Positions 38,102-48,089 of a DNA stretch of 64,000 bases are shown in pieces; the stretch's first letter is position 1, and every line of letters starts with the position of its first letter. Source of the stretch: Thermonema lapsum (GTDB lineage: Bacteria > Bacteroidota > Bacteroidia > Cytophagales > Thermonemataceae); contig NZ_JAASRN010000001.1 in the NCBI RefSeq assembly GCF_011761635.1, positions 827,846-891,845 of the forward strand, in the 5' to 3' direction. The translations under genes and the position numbers were made by a program. The notes beneath the pieces were generated by a model, which saw nothing but the letters and a program-made list of their open reading frames with translations, did not search any database and was not told the origin of the DNA.

Positions 38102-41100
38102 TCAATCGTTAAGTTCCAATATCAAGTCATTTTGCTCCACAAGAGTAGCTGCTGTAAGGTGTATTTTGCCTACTGTTCCCGAGCGTGGCGCCGTCACTAC
38201 GGACTCCATCTTCATAGCTTCAATGACAAAGAGGGGTTGGTTTACCTCTACTTTCTCGCCTTCTTTTACTTTGATTTCCGAAATTTTGCCCTGCAAGGGG
38301 GCACCTATGTGATTGGGGGCGGTAGCTTTGGCATGCGCCTGCTTCACCTGCCCCACAGCTTCATCACGCACACGCACACGGCGCAATTGACCATTCAGCT
38401 CAAAAGAAACCATGCGGTAGCCTTCTTCATCGACCGTAGAAGAAACCCCTACTTTTTTGATGAGAATGGTTTTGCCCTCGTCTATGTTCACAAGGATTTC
38501 CTCGCCGTCTTTCAAGCCATAGTAGAAAGCCGGTGTAGGTATGTACCACACATCGCCATAGCGGCTACGGTGCTCGTGATATTGCTCAAACACCGCCGGG
38601 TAAAGACAATAGGACAGGAAATCTAAGAAAGAGTACTCCTCGCCAAATTTTTGTTGAAAAGCCTCAAACTCAGCCTCGAAGTCGAGGGGAGGCAAGTATT
38701 CGTTGGGGCGCTTTTCATGGGGGCGCTCCCCTTTGAGCACCAGCTTCTGGAGCTTTTGCGGAAAGCCGCCGTAGGGCTGCCCCAACTCGCCACGGAAAAA
38801 TTGTTTTACCGACTCGGGGAATGCCAAAGTAGCCCCCTTCTCCATCACATCTTGCGGGGTAAGCCCGTTGGAAGTCATAAAAATAGCCATGTCGCCTACT
38901 ACCTTAGAACTGGGGGTTACTTTTACTATATCGCCAAAGAGCTCATTGGCAAGGCGGTAATTTTCTTTAATGGTCTCAAAGCTGTCTTCCAAGCCCATCG
39001 ATTCGGCTTGTGCCTTCAGGTTGGAGTATTGCCCACCGGGCATTTCGTGCTCATAAACGGTGGCGGTACCTGCCTGCAAGCCCGCTTCGAAGGGGTAATA
39101 ATAGGCGCGCACGGCTTCCCAGTAGTCCGAGAGCTTGTTTAGGTGATGAAGGTCATAAGGGTTTTCGCGCTCGTGCCCTTTCAACATAGCCACCACAGCG
39201 TTGAAATTGGGCTGTGAGGTAAGCCCCGACAGGGCAGCAATAGCCACATCTATGACATCTACGCCGGCATCTATGGCTTTCAGGTAAGTAGCCGACTGCA
39301 CCGAAGCCGTATCGTGAGTATGCAGGTGAATGGGTAGGCTTATGTGTTCTTTCAGAGCCGAGATGAGCATTTCAGCGGCATAGGGCTTCAACAAACCAGC
39401 CATGTCTTTGATTGCCAAAATATGAGCCCCAGCCTCTTCGATGCGTCGTGCTAAGTCAATATAATATTGCAGGTTGTATTTTTGGCTACGTTTAGGGTCT
39501 TGCAAATCACCCGTATAGCAAATGGCTACTTCTGCCAAGCTGTTGGTGTATTTACGCACCGCTTGGATGCTTACTTTTAGATTCTCGAGGTAGTTGAGTG
39601 AATCAAAAATGCGGAATACGTCAATGCCTTCTTCTGCGGCTTTTTCTATAAATTTTTCTATGAGGTTGTCAGGATAAGCCTTGTATCCTACAGCGTTGGA
39701 CCCCCGCAACAACATTTGTAGCAATATATTGGGCACGGCTTGGCGTATCATGCGCAGGCGCTGCCAAGGGCACTCTTTCAAGAAGCGCAATGCCACGTCG
39801 AAGGTGGCACCTCCCCATACCTCCATAGAGAAGGTTTGTGCGTGGTGATGGGCAAAGCAAGCGGCAGCTTCCACCATGTCAATGGTACGCAGGCGAGTAG
39901 CCAACAAAGATTGATGCGCATCGCGTAGGGTAGTATCGGTGAATTGTATTTTCTTTTCTTGCTTGAGCCACTCCACAAAACGCTCCCGCCCCATCTCTTC
40001 AAGCATTTGCTTGGTACCGGGCGGGGTGTCGGTATAGCGGTCTTTGGTGGGCAGCTTGGGGTGTTTGAAAGTCCGTTCTTCCAACTTTTTGTTTTTGAGG
40101 TCGGGATGCCCATTGACCGTCACGTATGCCAAGTATTGCAGGGTTCGGGTTCCGCGATCCAAGCGCTTCTCTATGTCGAACAGTTCGGGGTGTTGCTGTA
40201 TGAAGTTGACGGTAGCCTCGCCGCGTTGAAAGACGGGGTGTGAAATCACATTGAGCAAGAAGCCAATATTGGTTTTCACACCGCGAATACGGAACTCGCG
40301 CAGGGCGCGATGTAGGCGCTGTGCTGCTCCTTTGAGGGTACGCCCCGATGCCGATACTTTCACCAGCATGGAATCAAAAAAGGGCGACACACGCACCCCT
40401 GGATAAGAGCTACCTTCATCGAGACGGATGCCGAAGCCAGCGGCATTGCGGTAGGCAACGACGGTGCCAAAGTCGGGTTTAAAGTCATTGAGAGGGTCTT
40501 CGGTGGTAATACGGCATTGAATAGCAAAACCGTTTACTTGAATGTCGTCTTGGCTGTGAATCCAAATAGGCGGGTCGCTGAGTTTATAGCCCCGGGCAAT
40601 TTCTATTTGTGAACGCACGAGGTCGATGCCGGTGATTTCCTCGGTGATGGTGTGTTCTACTTGAATACGTGGGTTCACTTCTATGAAGAAAATATTTTCG
40701 GCGGGGTCAACGAGGAATTCCACCGTCCCCACGTTGTTGTAGTTTACATGGCGGGCAATACGCAAAGCGTAGTCATAGAGCTTTTGTTTGGTTTCGTGTG
40801 AGAGTGTTTTGGCAGGGGCTACTTCCACCACCTTCTGAAAACGGCGCTGCACCGAACAGTCGCGCTCGTAAAGATGCACGATGTTGCCATAATTATCGCC
40901 CATGATTTGCACTTCTATGTGCTTGGGGTTATCGATGTAGCGTTCCATAAAGATAGTGTCATTGCCAAAGGCGCGCCCCGCTTCGCGTTTGGCTTCTTCG
41001 AAAGCCTTAAGCAGCTCCTGCGCATTGCGCACCACCCGCATGCCACGCCCGCCACCACCGGCAGCCGCTTTCAACATAATAGGGTAGCCTATGCGCTGCG

Positions 41101-41569
41101 CTTCTTCGAGTGCTATTTGTTCATCGGTGATAGGGCGACTGTTGTCTTCAATTACGGGAACACCTGCCTGCCGGGCTATTTTTTTGGCAGACACCTTGTC
41201 GCCCAGTGCTGCCATGACTTCGGAACGCGGACCTACGAATATAATACCTTCTTCTTCGCAACGCCGGGCAAATGCCACATTTTCAGAGAGGAAGCCATAA
41301 CCCGGATGGATGGCATCGACCTGCTTGCTCTTTGCCAGTTGTATGATTTCTTCGATGTCGAGATAAGGCTTAAGCGGCTCATCTTCATCGCCAATTTGAT
41401 AGGCTTCGTCGGCTTTGAAGCGGTGCAAAGAATAACGGTCTTCATAGGTGTAGACAGCTACTGTACGGATGTGTAGTTCAGAAGCAGCCCGCAGGATACG
41501 AATGGCTATTTCGCCACGGTTGGCTACCATCAGTTTTTTGATGGGGCGCGGAGGCAAAGGTGTTACCAT
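38102..41569 (-). CDS. pyc: Pyruvate carboxylase
   Basis: The 1155-residue multidomain enzyme carboxylates pyruvate to oxaloacetate. In order it has the biotin carboxylase domain (residues about 10-460; VANRGEIAIRILRA, the ATP-grasp KAAAGGGGRGMR, FIEVNPRIQVEHT), the carboxyltransferase domain (about 540-810; FTDTTLRDAHQSLLATR, FRIFDSLNY, HLHTHDT), the PYC-OADA region and the C-terminal biotinyl domain. The biotin attachment site is EAMKMES with Lys 1120. All parts are present in one polypeptide. It stands alone with a terminator and should be anaplerotic or gluconeogenic. Confidence 0.96.
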   Translation of the reverse strand: MVTPLPPRPIKKLMVANRGEIAIRILRAASELHIRTVAVYTYEDRYSLHRFKADEAYQIGDEDEPLKPYLDIEEIIQLAKSKQVDAIHPGYGFLSENVAFARRCEEEGIIFVGPRSEVMAALGDKVSAKKIARQAGVPVIEDNSRPITDEQIALEEAQRIGYPIMLKAAAGGGGRGMRVVRNAQELLKAFEEAKREAGRAFGNDTIFMERYIDNPKHIEVQIMGDNYGNIVHLYERDCSVQRRFQKVVEVAPAKTLSHETKQKLYDYALRIARHVNYNNVGTVEFLVDPAENIFFIEVNPRIQVEHTITEEITGIDLVRSQIEIARGYKLSDPPIWIHSQDDIQVNGFAIQCRITTEDPLNDFKPDFGTVVAYRNAAGFGIRLDEGSSYPGVRVSPFFDSMLVKVSASGRTLKGAAQRLHRALREFRIRGVKTNIGFLLNVISHPVFQRGEATVNFIQQHPELFDIEKRLDRGTRTLQYLAYVTVNGHPDLKNKKLEERTFKHPKLPTKDRYTDTPPGTKQMLEEMGRERFVEWLKQEKKIQFTDTTLRDAHQSLLATRLRTIDMVEAAACFAHHHAQTFSMEVWGGATFDVALRFLKECPWQRLRMIRQAVPNILLQMLLRGSNAVGYKAYPDNLIEKFIEKAAEEGIDVFRIFDSLNYLENLKVSIQAVRKYTNSLAEVAICYTGDLQDPKRSQKYNLQYYIDLARRIEEAGAHILAIKDMAGLLKPYAAEMLISALKEHISLPIHLHTHDTASVQSATYLKAIDAGVDVIDVAIAALSGLTSQPNFNAVVAMLKGHERENPYDLHHLNKLSDYWEAVRAYYYPFEAGLQAGTATVYEHEMPGGQYSNLKAQAESMGLEDSFETIKENYRLANELFGDIVKVTPSSKVVGDMAIFMTSNGLTPQDVMEKGATLAFPESVKQFFRGELGQPYGGFPQKLQKLVLKGERPHEKRPNEYLPPLDFEAEFEAFQQKFGEEYSFLDFLSYCLYPAVFEQYHEHRSRYGDVWYIPTPAFYYGLKDGEEILVNIDEGKTILIKKVGVSSTVDEEGYRMVSFELNGQLRRVRVRDEAVGQVKQAHAKATAPNHIGAPLQGKISEIKVKEGEKVEVNQPLFVIEAMKMESVVTAPRSGTVGKIHLTAATLVEQNDLILELND

Positions 41570-41701
41570 GGTTTTTTCATTTTAAAAGTAGGAAATCAAA
41601 GACAGAAAGACAGGTTTTCAGAAAACACAGTAGCGAAACTAATAAAAAAGTGTATTTTTTTCAAAAAGCGAATTTTCGCAAATAAAAATCTTCATGCCAA
41701 T

Positions 41702-41738
41702 AAAAAAAGCCGTGAAAACATGGCTATAGTTTCACGGC
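41702..41738 (-). terminator. Terminator of the HAMP-GAF gene
   Basis: GCCGTGAAA (41709-41717) pairs perfectly with TTTCACGGC (41730-41738). TTTTTTT follows on the minus strand. Confidence 0.88.
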
Positions 41739-41767
41739 ATCGTCTGGTTGTTTTGGAATGGAACAAG

Positions 41768-43267
41768 TTATATACCCCGGCGCTTGATACGCTTTTCGAC
41801 CTCTTCGGCTTCTTGCTGTATTTTTCTGAGGCGTTCGTTGTTCTTTGCTGTAAGAATCACGGAGGCAAGGTTTTCGGACACCCTCTCCAAAAAATCTCTT
41901 TTGTATTTGGGTATAGGGTGCAGGCTCATGAGCTCTACTACGGCATATACATTTTCATTGAGTTTCAAGGGTGCCACCAAAGCACTGCGCGGCTTGGCTG
42001 CCCCCAAGGCAGAGCTAATTTTATCGAAGGTGGGCGGTACATCTTCCAGATACGCCGTACTTTTGTCGCGATAGACCTGCCCTACCAGTCCTTCCCCAGG
42101 TAAGAATTCTTTGTCTATGTAGCGCCGTTTATTGAGGGCATAGGCAGCCAGTAACTTCAAGGAAGTTTTGGCAATCTGCTCTTGAACAAAATAAATGGCG
42201 CCCTGTTGCAACTCCATATATTGCACCAAGTTGGAAATGATAAGATATGCCAGTTCGTCAAGTGGCAAGTTGGAAGCCCCCCGCAAAACACTTGCAAAGT
42301 GAGCTACCCCAGCTTCTATCCAGCGCTCTTCCTGGTCACGGCGTGCTACCTCTTTCAGCTGTTGGCGCATCTGCTCCAAGATGGCAATCAAGTTGTTTTC
42401 TGTATTATTCAATACCTCTTGGTTTCCCTTATATTTTGCATCTAAGTTGCCTTGACCTATTTCCTTGGCAAACTCTGAAGCGTAGAAGAGTGTTTCAGAA
42501 ATGCGGTTGAGGTTGCGTGCCACTGCCCCTATTTCATTGTTGTTGTAGTGTGTTACTTTCACGCCCAGCTCGCCGTTTGCCAGCTGTGCTGTTACCCTTG
42601 CAATCTGACGAATAGGCTGGAACAACAAGTAGCGCACTACTACAAACAGCACAAAGAAGAGCAAGATGGTTAGTGTCAATAGTGTGTAGAACCAAAGGTA
42701 TTGGGTATACTCTTGTTTCTGCGCCCAATCTAAGTAAACATCTCTGAGTTTGTCATTTTTGCGGGCAAATTCCGAGCTTTGAATGCTCACCCACGCTTTA
42801 TCGTAGCTTGCCTGTGTGGCATCGGGTATGCCACTTAAATAACGCACCAGCCACTCAATGGAAGGCGACAATTCTTTCCAGTCTTTTTGCAGCTCCCGCA
42901 GAAGCCCCTCGGCTTCTTTCACCCGCACAATTTCGACCTTTTGCCGCTTGCCAATGGTACGTTTTCCGCCGCTCTGCAACACCTCCAGATAAGTAGCATA
43001 GCGCGCACGCAGTTGCTCAAGTTTATCGGCAGAATTCGAAAGCACTACCGAGGAGTCGGAGGTAGTAGCCCATAGCTCTACCATTTCAGCTATTTCATCT
43101 GCCAAGCGCCCAGCTTCTACCGCCATAGCTACGGTATTGACATGTTTCGTCTTGATGCCTTGATAGTAAATCGTAGCGAAGTAGGCAAAAAGCAGCAGCA
43201 TGGAGAAAGCGGCTACTACAACGGCAATAAGGCGCAAGGGCAAATTATTCAAAAGTTTCATAGGCAT
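41768..43267 (-). CDS. Membrane sensor with HAMP and GAF domains, no output domain
   Basis: The 499-residue protein has a first membrane segment (RLIAVVVAAFSMLLLFAYF), a periplasmic helical domain of about 155 residues and a second segment (WFYTLLTLTILLFFVLFVVV). A HAMP domain follows (PIRQIARVTAQLANGELGVKV), then a coiled linker and a GAF domain (residues about 340-480; GAIYFVQ, LPGEGLVGQVY, SALVAPL). It ends in a short coiled coil. No kinase, cyclase or methyl-accepting domain follows. It may be the sensor half of a split signalling system. No partner is adjacent. Confidence 0.82.
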   Translation of the reverse strand: MPMKLLNNLPLRLIAVVVAAFSMLLLFAYFATIYYQGIKTKHVNTVAMAVEAGRLADEIAEMVELWATTSDSSVVLSNSADKLEQLRARYATYLEVLQSGGKRTIGKRQKVEIVRVKEAEGLLRELQKDWKELSPSIEWLVRYLSGIPDATQASYDKAWVSIQSSEFARKNDKLRDVYLDWAQKQEYTQYLWFYTLLTLTILLFFVLFVVVRYLLFQPIRQIARVTAQLANGELGVKVTHYNNNEIGAVARNLNRISETLFYASEFAKEIGQGNLDAKYKGNQEVLNNTENNLIAILEQMRQQLKEVARRDQEERWIEAGVAHFASVLRGASNLPLDELAYLIISNLVQYMELQQGAIYFVQEQIAKTSLKLLAAYALNKRRYIDKEFLPGEGLVGQVYRDKSTAYLEDVPPTFDKISSALGAAKPRSALVAPLKLNENVYAVVELMSLHPIPKYKRDFLERVSENLASVILTAKNNERLRKIQQEAEEVEKRIKRRGI

Positions 43268-43319
43268 TCACTTTGAAAATGAAATATAAAAAAACTTTGC
43301 CATTCTCTTGCTTGCTTAC

Positions 43320-43997
43320 TCAGCGTATTTGACCATTCACGGAAGGTTCTTCTGGTTCCAGTGCACGAAAGAGGTCTTCGCCCTGCTCTTGGGGAAGAAT
43401 GGTCAGCACATTTGCCAGCACCAGCAAGGTGAGTGTACGTGAAGCCATACGTTTGGAGATGCCTGCTACTTCGGCAAAAGTAGATACGTTGATATGCCCG
43501 TGCTCTGCCAAGTAGCGCATCAAAAGCTGCTCTTTGGCGCCATATCGAAAACGGAACGATTTGTTTTTACGCTTTTCGAGAAGAATCGTTCGCATCTCCT
43601 TGCTTGCCTGTATGGTTTTATCGTTTACCCGCACATATACCTTTTTATTGCCCTGCTCGTCTATAAAGTACAGCAAGCCGGCAGATTTGGGTATATGAAA
43701 AATCAACAGTTCTCTTTCTTTGCGGTCTTCGACCTGCATGATATCCAAGTGGTAATCCAAAGCAGGAAAGATATGTTTCTGGATGGCTTTTTTCAGCACA
43801 TAGAGTTCTTCATCAGGGAACTTAACGCCTTTAATTTGCAAGTCGTCGCTCACCCCCACTATCAACATGCCCCCTTCGGTATTGGCAAAAGCTATCATTT
43901 CCTTGATGATTTTTTCGGGATGAGAGGTCTTCAGTTTAAACTCCAGGTGTAAGCCTTCCCCCTGCCGCACCAGCCGCTTGAGTTCTTGCCATTCCAT
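43320..43997 (-). CDS. AlbA_2/Schlafen-type DNA-binding protein with winged helix
   Basis: The 225-residue protein has the AlbA_2 (divergent AAA-4/SLFN) domain: EGLHLEFKLKTSHPEKIIKE, then AFANTEGGMLIVGVSDD, then VYVRVNDKTIQAS. The C-terminal 70 residues look like a winged helix (LLMRYLAEHGHINVSTFAEVAG). It is probably a transcriptional regulator. It lies downstream of the polysaccharide genes on the same strand, with 63 bp between, and could regulate them or the HAMP-GAF gene after it. Confidence 0.8.
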   Translation of the reverse strand: MEWQELKRLVRQGEGLHLEFKLKTSHPEKIIKEMIAFANTEGGMLIVGVSDDLQIKGVKFPDEELYVLKKAIQKHIFPALDYHLDIMQVEDRKERELLIFHIPKSAGLLYFIDEQGNKKVYVRVNDKTIQASKEMRTILLEKRKNKSFRFRYGAKEQLLMRYLAEHGHINVSTFAEVAGISKRMASRTLTLLVLANVLTILPQEQGEDLFRALEPEEPSVNGQIR

Positions 43998-44060
43998 AGA
44001 TGTGTGTTTTTCAAAAAACAGGTGCTTTCATCATAGGCAACAAGGCACAAAGAAAAAAAA

Positions 44061-44822
44061 TTACAGCAAGCAAAGCGAATTTTTAAAAGTATGACGCTGC
44101 AGCAGCTTCCAAGCAGATACGGAAGGCAGTTTCCAAAGAGCCTGCAGATGACGGACATGATGGGCGTCAGTAGCTACAAAATCAGCCATTCCTTCTTTAA
44201 GCAAAGCTTCTGCTTGCTTGCGCGCGCCTGCGCCGTAGTGCTCCAACAGAGAAAGCAGGTTCAATTGAAGCAAGCCGTCGTAGCGATGCCACAGCTCTAT
44301 GAGTGCAGGTCCCAAGTAGAAGTAGCGCTCCGGATGCGCCAAAACAGGAACGTATGCCCTTCGTCGCAGTTCAAACAAAAGACTAGGAAGGAATTGTGGT
44401 TGCTGAAAAACGGGTAACTCCATCAAGACGTATCGTTCTCCGAAACAAAGCAAGGGTTTATCCTGTTTGACTGCTTCAAAAAAATACTCATCTGCGAAAT
44501 ATTCGGCAGCATAAGCGGTGCGGGGCAGCAAAGAAGAAGTAGAAGAAAGCTTGGTTTTCATTGCCTCATAGGTGACAGCAATGCTGTCGGGAGTGTTGGG
44601 GTAATGGGGATACAAGATATGAGGAGTAGCTACTGCCGTATGCCAGCCCATCTCTTGCATCAATGTAAGCATGTTGGCACCTTCTGAAAAGGTCTTTGCG
44701 CCATCGTCTATGGCAGGCAACCAATGGGCATGCAAGTCAGCTCCTATTTGGTGTCTAATCCAAGACAACAAATCTTTTTCATGACGATGGGTGCTTCTCC
44801 AAAATCCAAACCACATGCTCAT
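44061..44822 (-). CDS. CpsB/YwqE-type tyrosine-protein phosphatase (PHP fold)
   Basis: The 253-residue PHP-fold metallophosphatase has ADLHAHWLPAIDDGAKTFSEG, a variant of the DxHxHxLPGxDDG motif. ATPHILYP follows, then PVLAHPERY and the C-terminal ATDAHH metal site. Such enzymes dephosphorylate the tyrosine tail of capsular tyrosine kinases. Here the Wzc-like kinase gene ends 13 bp upstream on the same strand, which fits a kinase/phosphatase pair that controls polysaccharide export. Confidence 0.9.
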   Translation of the reverse strand: MSMWFGFWRSTHRHEKDLLSWIRHQIGADLHAHWLPAIDDGAKTFSEGANMLTLMQEMGWHTAVATPHILYPHYPNTPDSIAVTYEAMKTKLSSTSSLLPRTAYAAEYFADEYFFEAVKQDKPLLCFGERYVLMELPVFQQPQFLPSLLFELRRRAYVPVLAHPERYFYLGPALIELWHRYDGLLQLNLLSLLEHYGAGARKQAEALLKEGMADFVATDAHHVRHLQALWKLPSVSAWKLLQRHTFKNSLCLL

Positions 44823-44835
44823 TATTCATTTTAGC

Positions 44836-47259
44836 TTACCGTAGTCTTTGTTTTAGACGCTGCCAAAAAGAGTGTCGCTGGCTTTCTTCATCATAGTAAC
44901 CATAGCCATAGCCGTAACCTTGCTCTTTAATATCGACGGCATTAAGCACCAGACCAGTTTTAAGAAGGTGGTGAGCCTTCAAACTTTGTTCAATTCTCTT
45001 GACAAAAGCACGCTTGGAGTAGGAAGCCCGCAAGACGAATATGCGCAAATCGGCATGCTTCATAATTAACATACCATCGGTTACCAAGCCTACCGGCGGT
45101 GTATCGAGAATAACCACATCATATGTTTCTTTCAACGCTTCTAAAAGCGAGATAAAAGCATCATTCAAAATCAGCTCGGAGGGATTGGGCGGTATAGGAC
45201 CTGCGGGAATAGCGTACAGATTGGGCACTTCGGTAGAATAGGTACACTCCTTGAGGCTGTGCTGCCCACTCAATAGTGTACTGGCGCCACTGTGGTTAGG
45301 CAGGTTCAAAGACAAGTGTAGTCGCGGTTTTCGAAGGTCTAAGTCAACTAAAATTACTTTTAAACCGGACATAGCAATGATAGCCCCCAAGTTCAACGTA
45401 GTAAAGGTTTTGCCTTCGCCACTAATCGTGGAGGAAATAGCAATGGCTGTATTTCGAAAACGGTTCACTGTCTTTGAAGAAGGCGGCAACATAAAATCAA
45501 GGTTGGTACGTATTGTCCGAAATGCCTCACTCACAAAGGATTTGGGATTGTCATTCACCAAAATGCGCGATACATCCATATCCTTTTTACGGCTCTTGGG
45601 CAAGCTACCAAGCACAGGCAGGTGGGTGAGGCGCTCGAGGTCTTGTATAGACTCAATGGTATTATGCAACACATACTGCAACACAAGCCACAATAAGGAA
45701 AGCACCACGCCTGTCCCTAACGATGCCAGATAAATCATGCGCCGATTGGGCGCTATAGGTTGACCGGGTACTTTGGGCTCGGACAGCACCTCAAAGTCAG
45801 GAACAGTACCGGCAGCTGCCAACCCCAATTGAATTTTCTGATTAAGTAATTCGTTGTAGTACTTTTCAATAAGTGAGTATTTTTGCTGCAGTTTATTGAA
45901 AGACCTATTACGGGAAGGAATGCCTGCAAACTCAGACTCTGAAAGCTCAATCTGACGGTTAATTTTAAACAATTGCGACAGTAAATAGCGACGCTTTTCA
46001 TAAATATATGCACGCGACTGCTCTTTCAGTGCCGTGATTTGCATGCTGCCTTTTTGGTATGCCAGCGTATTTTCATTGACCGACAGACGTAGCTGCGCTT
46101 GTTGCTGCTTCAACTCATTGATTTTTATCAAGCTTTGAGTAATAAAGTCGTCTTCGATGGCAGCAAAAAAGAAAATATAAGGACGCGAAGTGGTATCGTC
46201 GAGCATCTGCTCTACTTTACGAAGTGCCGATAGCTGCTCTTCAAGCAAGGTTTTTTCTTTGGTCAAGTCCTTAATTGCCTGAACGTATTGCCCAAGGTCG
46301 TTGCCTATGTCTTGCGACTTGTTGGATATGATAAAGTCCTCTATCTCCTTTTCAAGGATTCCTAGCTCAGCTTCCGTTTCTTGTATCTTCGTTTCAAGCC
46401 ACTGTTCTTTTTGCTTGTTTGCTTTGTTCTTAATGTCTATACTTACAGCAGTGTATGCCTGTACCGCCTTTTTGATAATTTCGTAGGCTTTGTAAGGCTC
46501 ATAATCTCTAAAGGAGAGTTGAATTACCTTGGCTGCCTGATTGGCAATGCGTGCTTCCAAGTTTTGCTGAAGGTAGTTGTACAGATAACTGTCTGAATGA
46601 AAAATAAAGTACAAAGGCGTGTTTATATCTTGTAAGGTCTTTTCCTCAGTATTTGCTTTCAGAAGCAAGCGCATGCCATCGACAGTCAAGGGTTTGCCCA
46701 ACACCCCACTGTATTGCTGCCACACATCCTGCCGTTTTACTTTCAAGCGGTATTTTTTATCTCCTAAGTATTCGAAATAAATTTTACATTCATACCATGC
46801 GGCATCGCTGATTTCATACTCTACTACTTCGAAAGGAGAGAGCCGGTATAGTTCTTTTTCCAAGATGCGCCCCTCGGCATGATAACTCACCCTCAACGGC
46901 AAGAGCTCTACGATGCGACTATAAATAAGAGGCGAGCGAATGACCTCCAGCTCCCCAGCTATCAGGTTGTCCCACTCTTGCCGCATAACATTGCCCAATG
47001 GGGAAAATTGAGCTTCTATCTTAGGGATAAGCTTCAAAGTGGCTTCAGCCTGATAGGTAGGCTTGGTGTAGCGCAAAAAAAAGTAACCTCCCAAAAGCCC
47101 CAATAAAGGAAAAAGAAAAATGCTCCACCAGTGTCGTCGTAGAATCAACCGAAGCTTAGCCCAGTCAACAGAAGCCTCTTCTTGCTTATGTGATGGAGAC
47201 TCAAACTCATACGTATGAGACTGGTAATGAGCGATAGATTTCAGTTCTTCTTCTTTCAT
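44836..47259 (-). CDS. wzc: Wzc-like polysaccharide copolymerase and tyrosine autokinase
   Basis: The 807-residue inner-membrane protein has a Wzz-type chain-length domain with two membrane segments (after HHWWSIFLFPLLGLLGGYF and near MIYLASLGTGVVLSLLWLVL). Long coiled coils lie between them, and a BY-kinase domain follows. Kinase motifs are Walker A STISGEGKTFTT, Walker A' ILVDLDLRKPR and Walker B VVILDTPP. The C-terminus has the tyrosine cluster GYGYGYGYYDEE, the expected autophosphorylation site. It works with the Wza-like exporter and the CpsB-like phosphatase encoded on either side. Confidence 0.94.
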   Translation of the reverse strand: MKEEELKSIAHYQSHTYEFESPSHKQEEASVDWAKLRLILRRHWWSIFLFPLLGLLGGYFFLRYTKPTYQAEATLKLIPKIEAQFSPLGNVMRQEWDNLIAGELEVIRSPLIYSRIVELLPLRVSYHAEGRILEKELYRLSPFEVVEYEISDAAWYECKIYFEYLGDKKYRLKVKRQDVWQQYSGVLGKPLTVDGMRLLLKANTEEKTLQDINTPLYFIFHSDSYLYNYLQQNLEARIANQAAKVIQLSFRDYEPYKAYEIIKKAVQAYTAVSIDIKNKANKQKEQWLETKIQETEAELGILEKEIEDFIISNKSQDIGNDLGQYVQAIKDLTKEKTLLEEQLSALRKVEQMLDDTTSRPYIFFFAAIEDDFITQSLIKINELKQQQAQLRLSVNENTLAYQKGSMQITALKEQSRAYIYEKRRYLLSQLFKINRQIELSESEFAGIPSRNRSFNKLQQKYSLIEKYYNELLNQKIQLGLAAAGTVPDFEVLSEPKVPGQPIAPNRRMIYLASLGTGVVLSLLWLVLQYVLHNTIESIQDLERLTHLPVLGSLPKSRKKDMDVSRILVNDNPKSFVSEAFRTIRTNLDFMLPPSSKTVNRFRNTAIAISSTISGEGKTFTTLNLGAIIAMSGLKVILVDLDLRKPRLHLSLNLPNHSGASTLLSGQHSLKECTYSTEVPNLYAIPAGPIPPNPSELILNDAFISLLEALKETYDVVILDTPPVGLVTDGMLIMKHADLRIFVLRASYSKRAFVKRIEQSLKAHHLLKTGLVLNAVDIKEQGYGYGYGYYDEESQRHSFWQRLKQRLR

Positions 47260-47294
47260 AAGTGGCGCTGCTTCGACTTGCTATGGCATCTAAA

Positions 47295-48089
47295 TTAAAA
47301 CTGACGAATAAGCAAAAGTGTGCTGATGATAAAAGTGCTCAGACCAGTAATCATGCTCACTACAGGCGATACATCTTTGAATGCTTCGAGGAAAGGACGA
47401 CGCAACGGCTCAACATAAAGAATATCATTGGGATATGCCTGCATATTGATACGCCGCATGCCTTCTATGGTTGTGAGGTCAATAACATAGACATTGGGGT
47501 TTTGCAGGTCGCCACGCACCAAGCGTATGTTGGTCGCTCTCAGTTGATTGTTTATGCCACCGGCTTCGGCAAGCACTTCAAGCAAAGTCATGCCCTCATA
47601 TTTCAGCGGAAGCACTGTAGCTTCCTGTCCACGGAAGACCACCACCCGCCGACTGGTGGGGTTTATCTTCACAAAAGCCCCTTTGTAGTAGGCATTATAA
47701 GCCACAGACAACAGGCTGTCGGCTTGCACGAGCGTATAACCTGCCAGCTTTTGCCGCCCTACTAAAGGCAGTAGCACTGTGCTGTCGGCTTGAATGCGAT
47801 AAACCCAAAAGCCTTGCTGCGTCTGAAACATTTGCTGGTTGACGGCTCCTTGCTGCCTCATTCCACTCAGCGCATCTATTACCTGAATTTCCTCCCCTTC
47901 GTTGCTATATACCCGCAGTTGAATTTCTTCATAAGGACGTAAAACATAGTTGTTCTCCGCCTCATAGCGTTTTTGCAACAGAGTATCGTAGATATGGTCT
48001 TGTTTTACCTGCAGTAACAGACTTTGCCTATATACCCCACAAGAGGTAAACAACAGCAACAGGCAGAGTCCTATTCCTAACGCTCTCAT
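47295..48089 (-). CDS. wza: Wza-like polysaccharide export lipoprotein
   Basis: The 264-residue outer-membrane lipoprotein (signal LLLLFTSCGVY, Cys 17) has a poly-export domain (VLRPYEEIQLRVYS) and two SLBB-type segments (TLVQADSLLSVAYNAYYKGAFVKI-like and MTLLEVLAEAGGINNQL). A C-terminal hydrophobic helix (VVSMITGLSTFIISTLLLI) could span the outer membrane. It forms the exit pore for polysaccharide. Its start overlaps the rfbC stop (ATGA), and wzc follows 35 bp later. Confidence 0.9.
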   Translation of the reverse strand: MRALGIGLCLLLLFTSCGVYRQSLLLQVKQDHIYDTLLQKRYEAENNYVLRPYEEIQLRVYSNEGEEIQVIDALSGMRQQGAVNQQMFQTQQGFWVYRIQADSTVLLPLVGRQKLAGYTLVQADSLLSVAYNAYYKGAFVKINPTSRRVVVFRGQEATVLPLKYEGMTLLEVLAEAGGINNQLRATNIRLVRGDLQNPNVYVIDLTTIEGMRRINMQAYPNDILYVEPLRRPFLEAFKDVSPVVSMITGLSTFIISTLLLIRQF

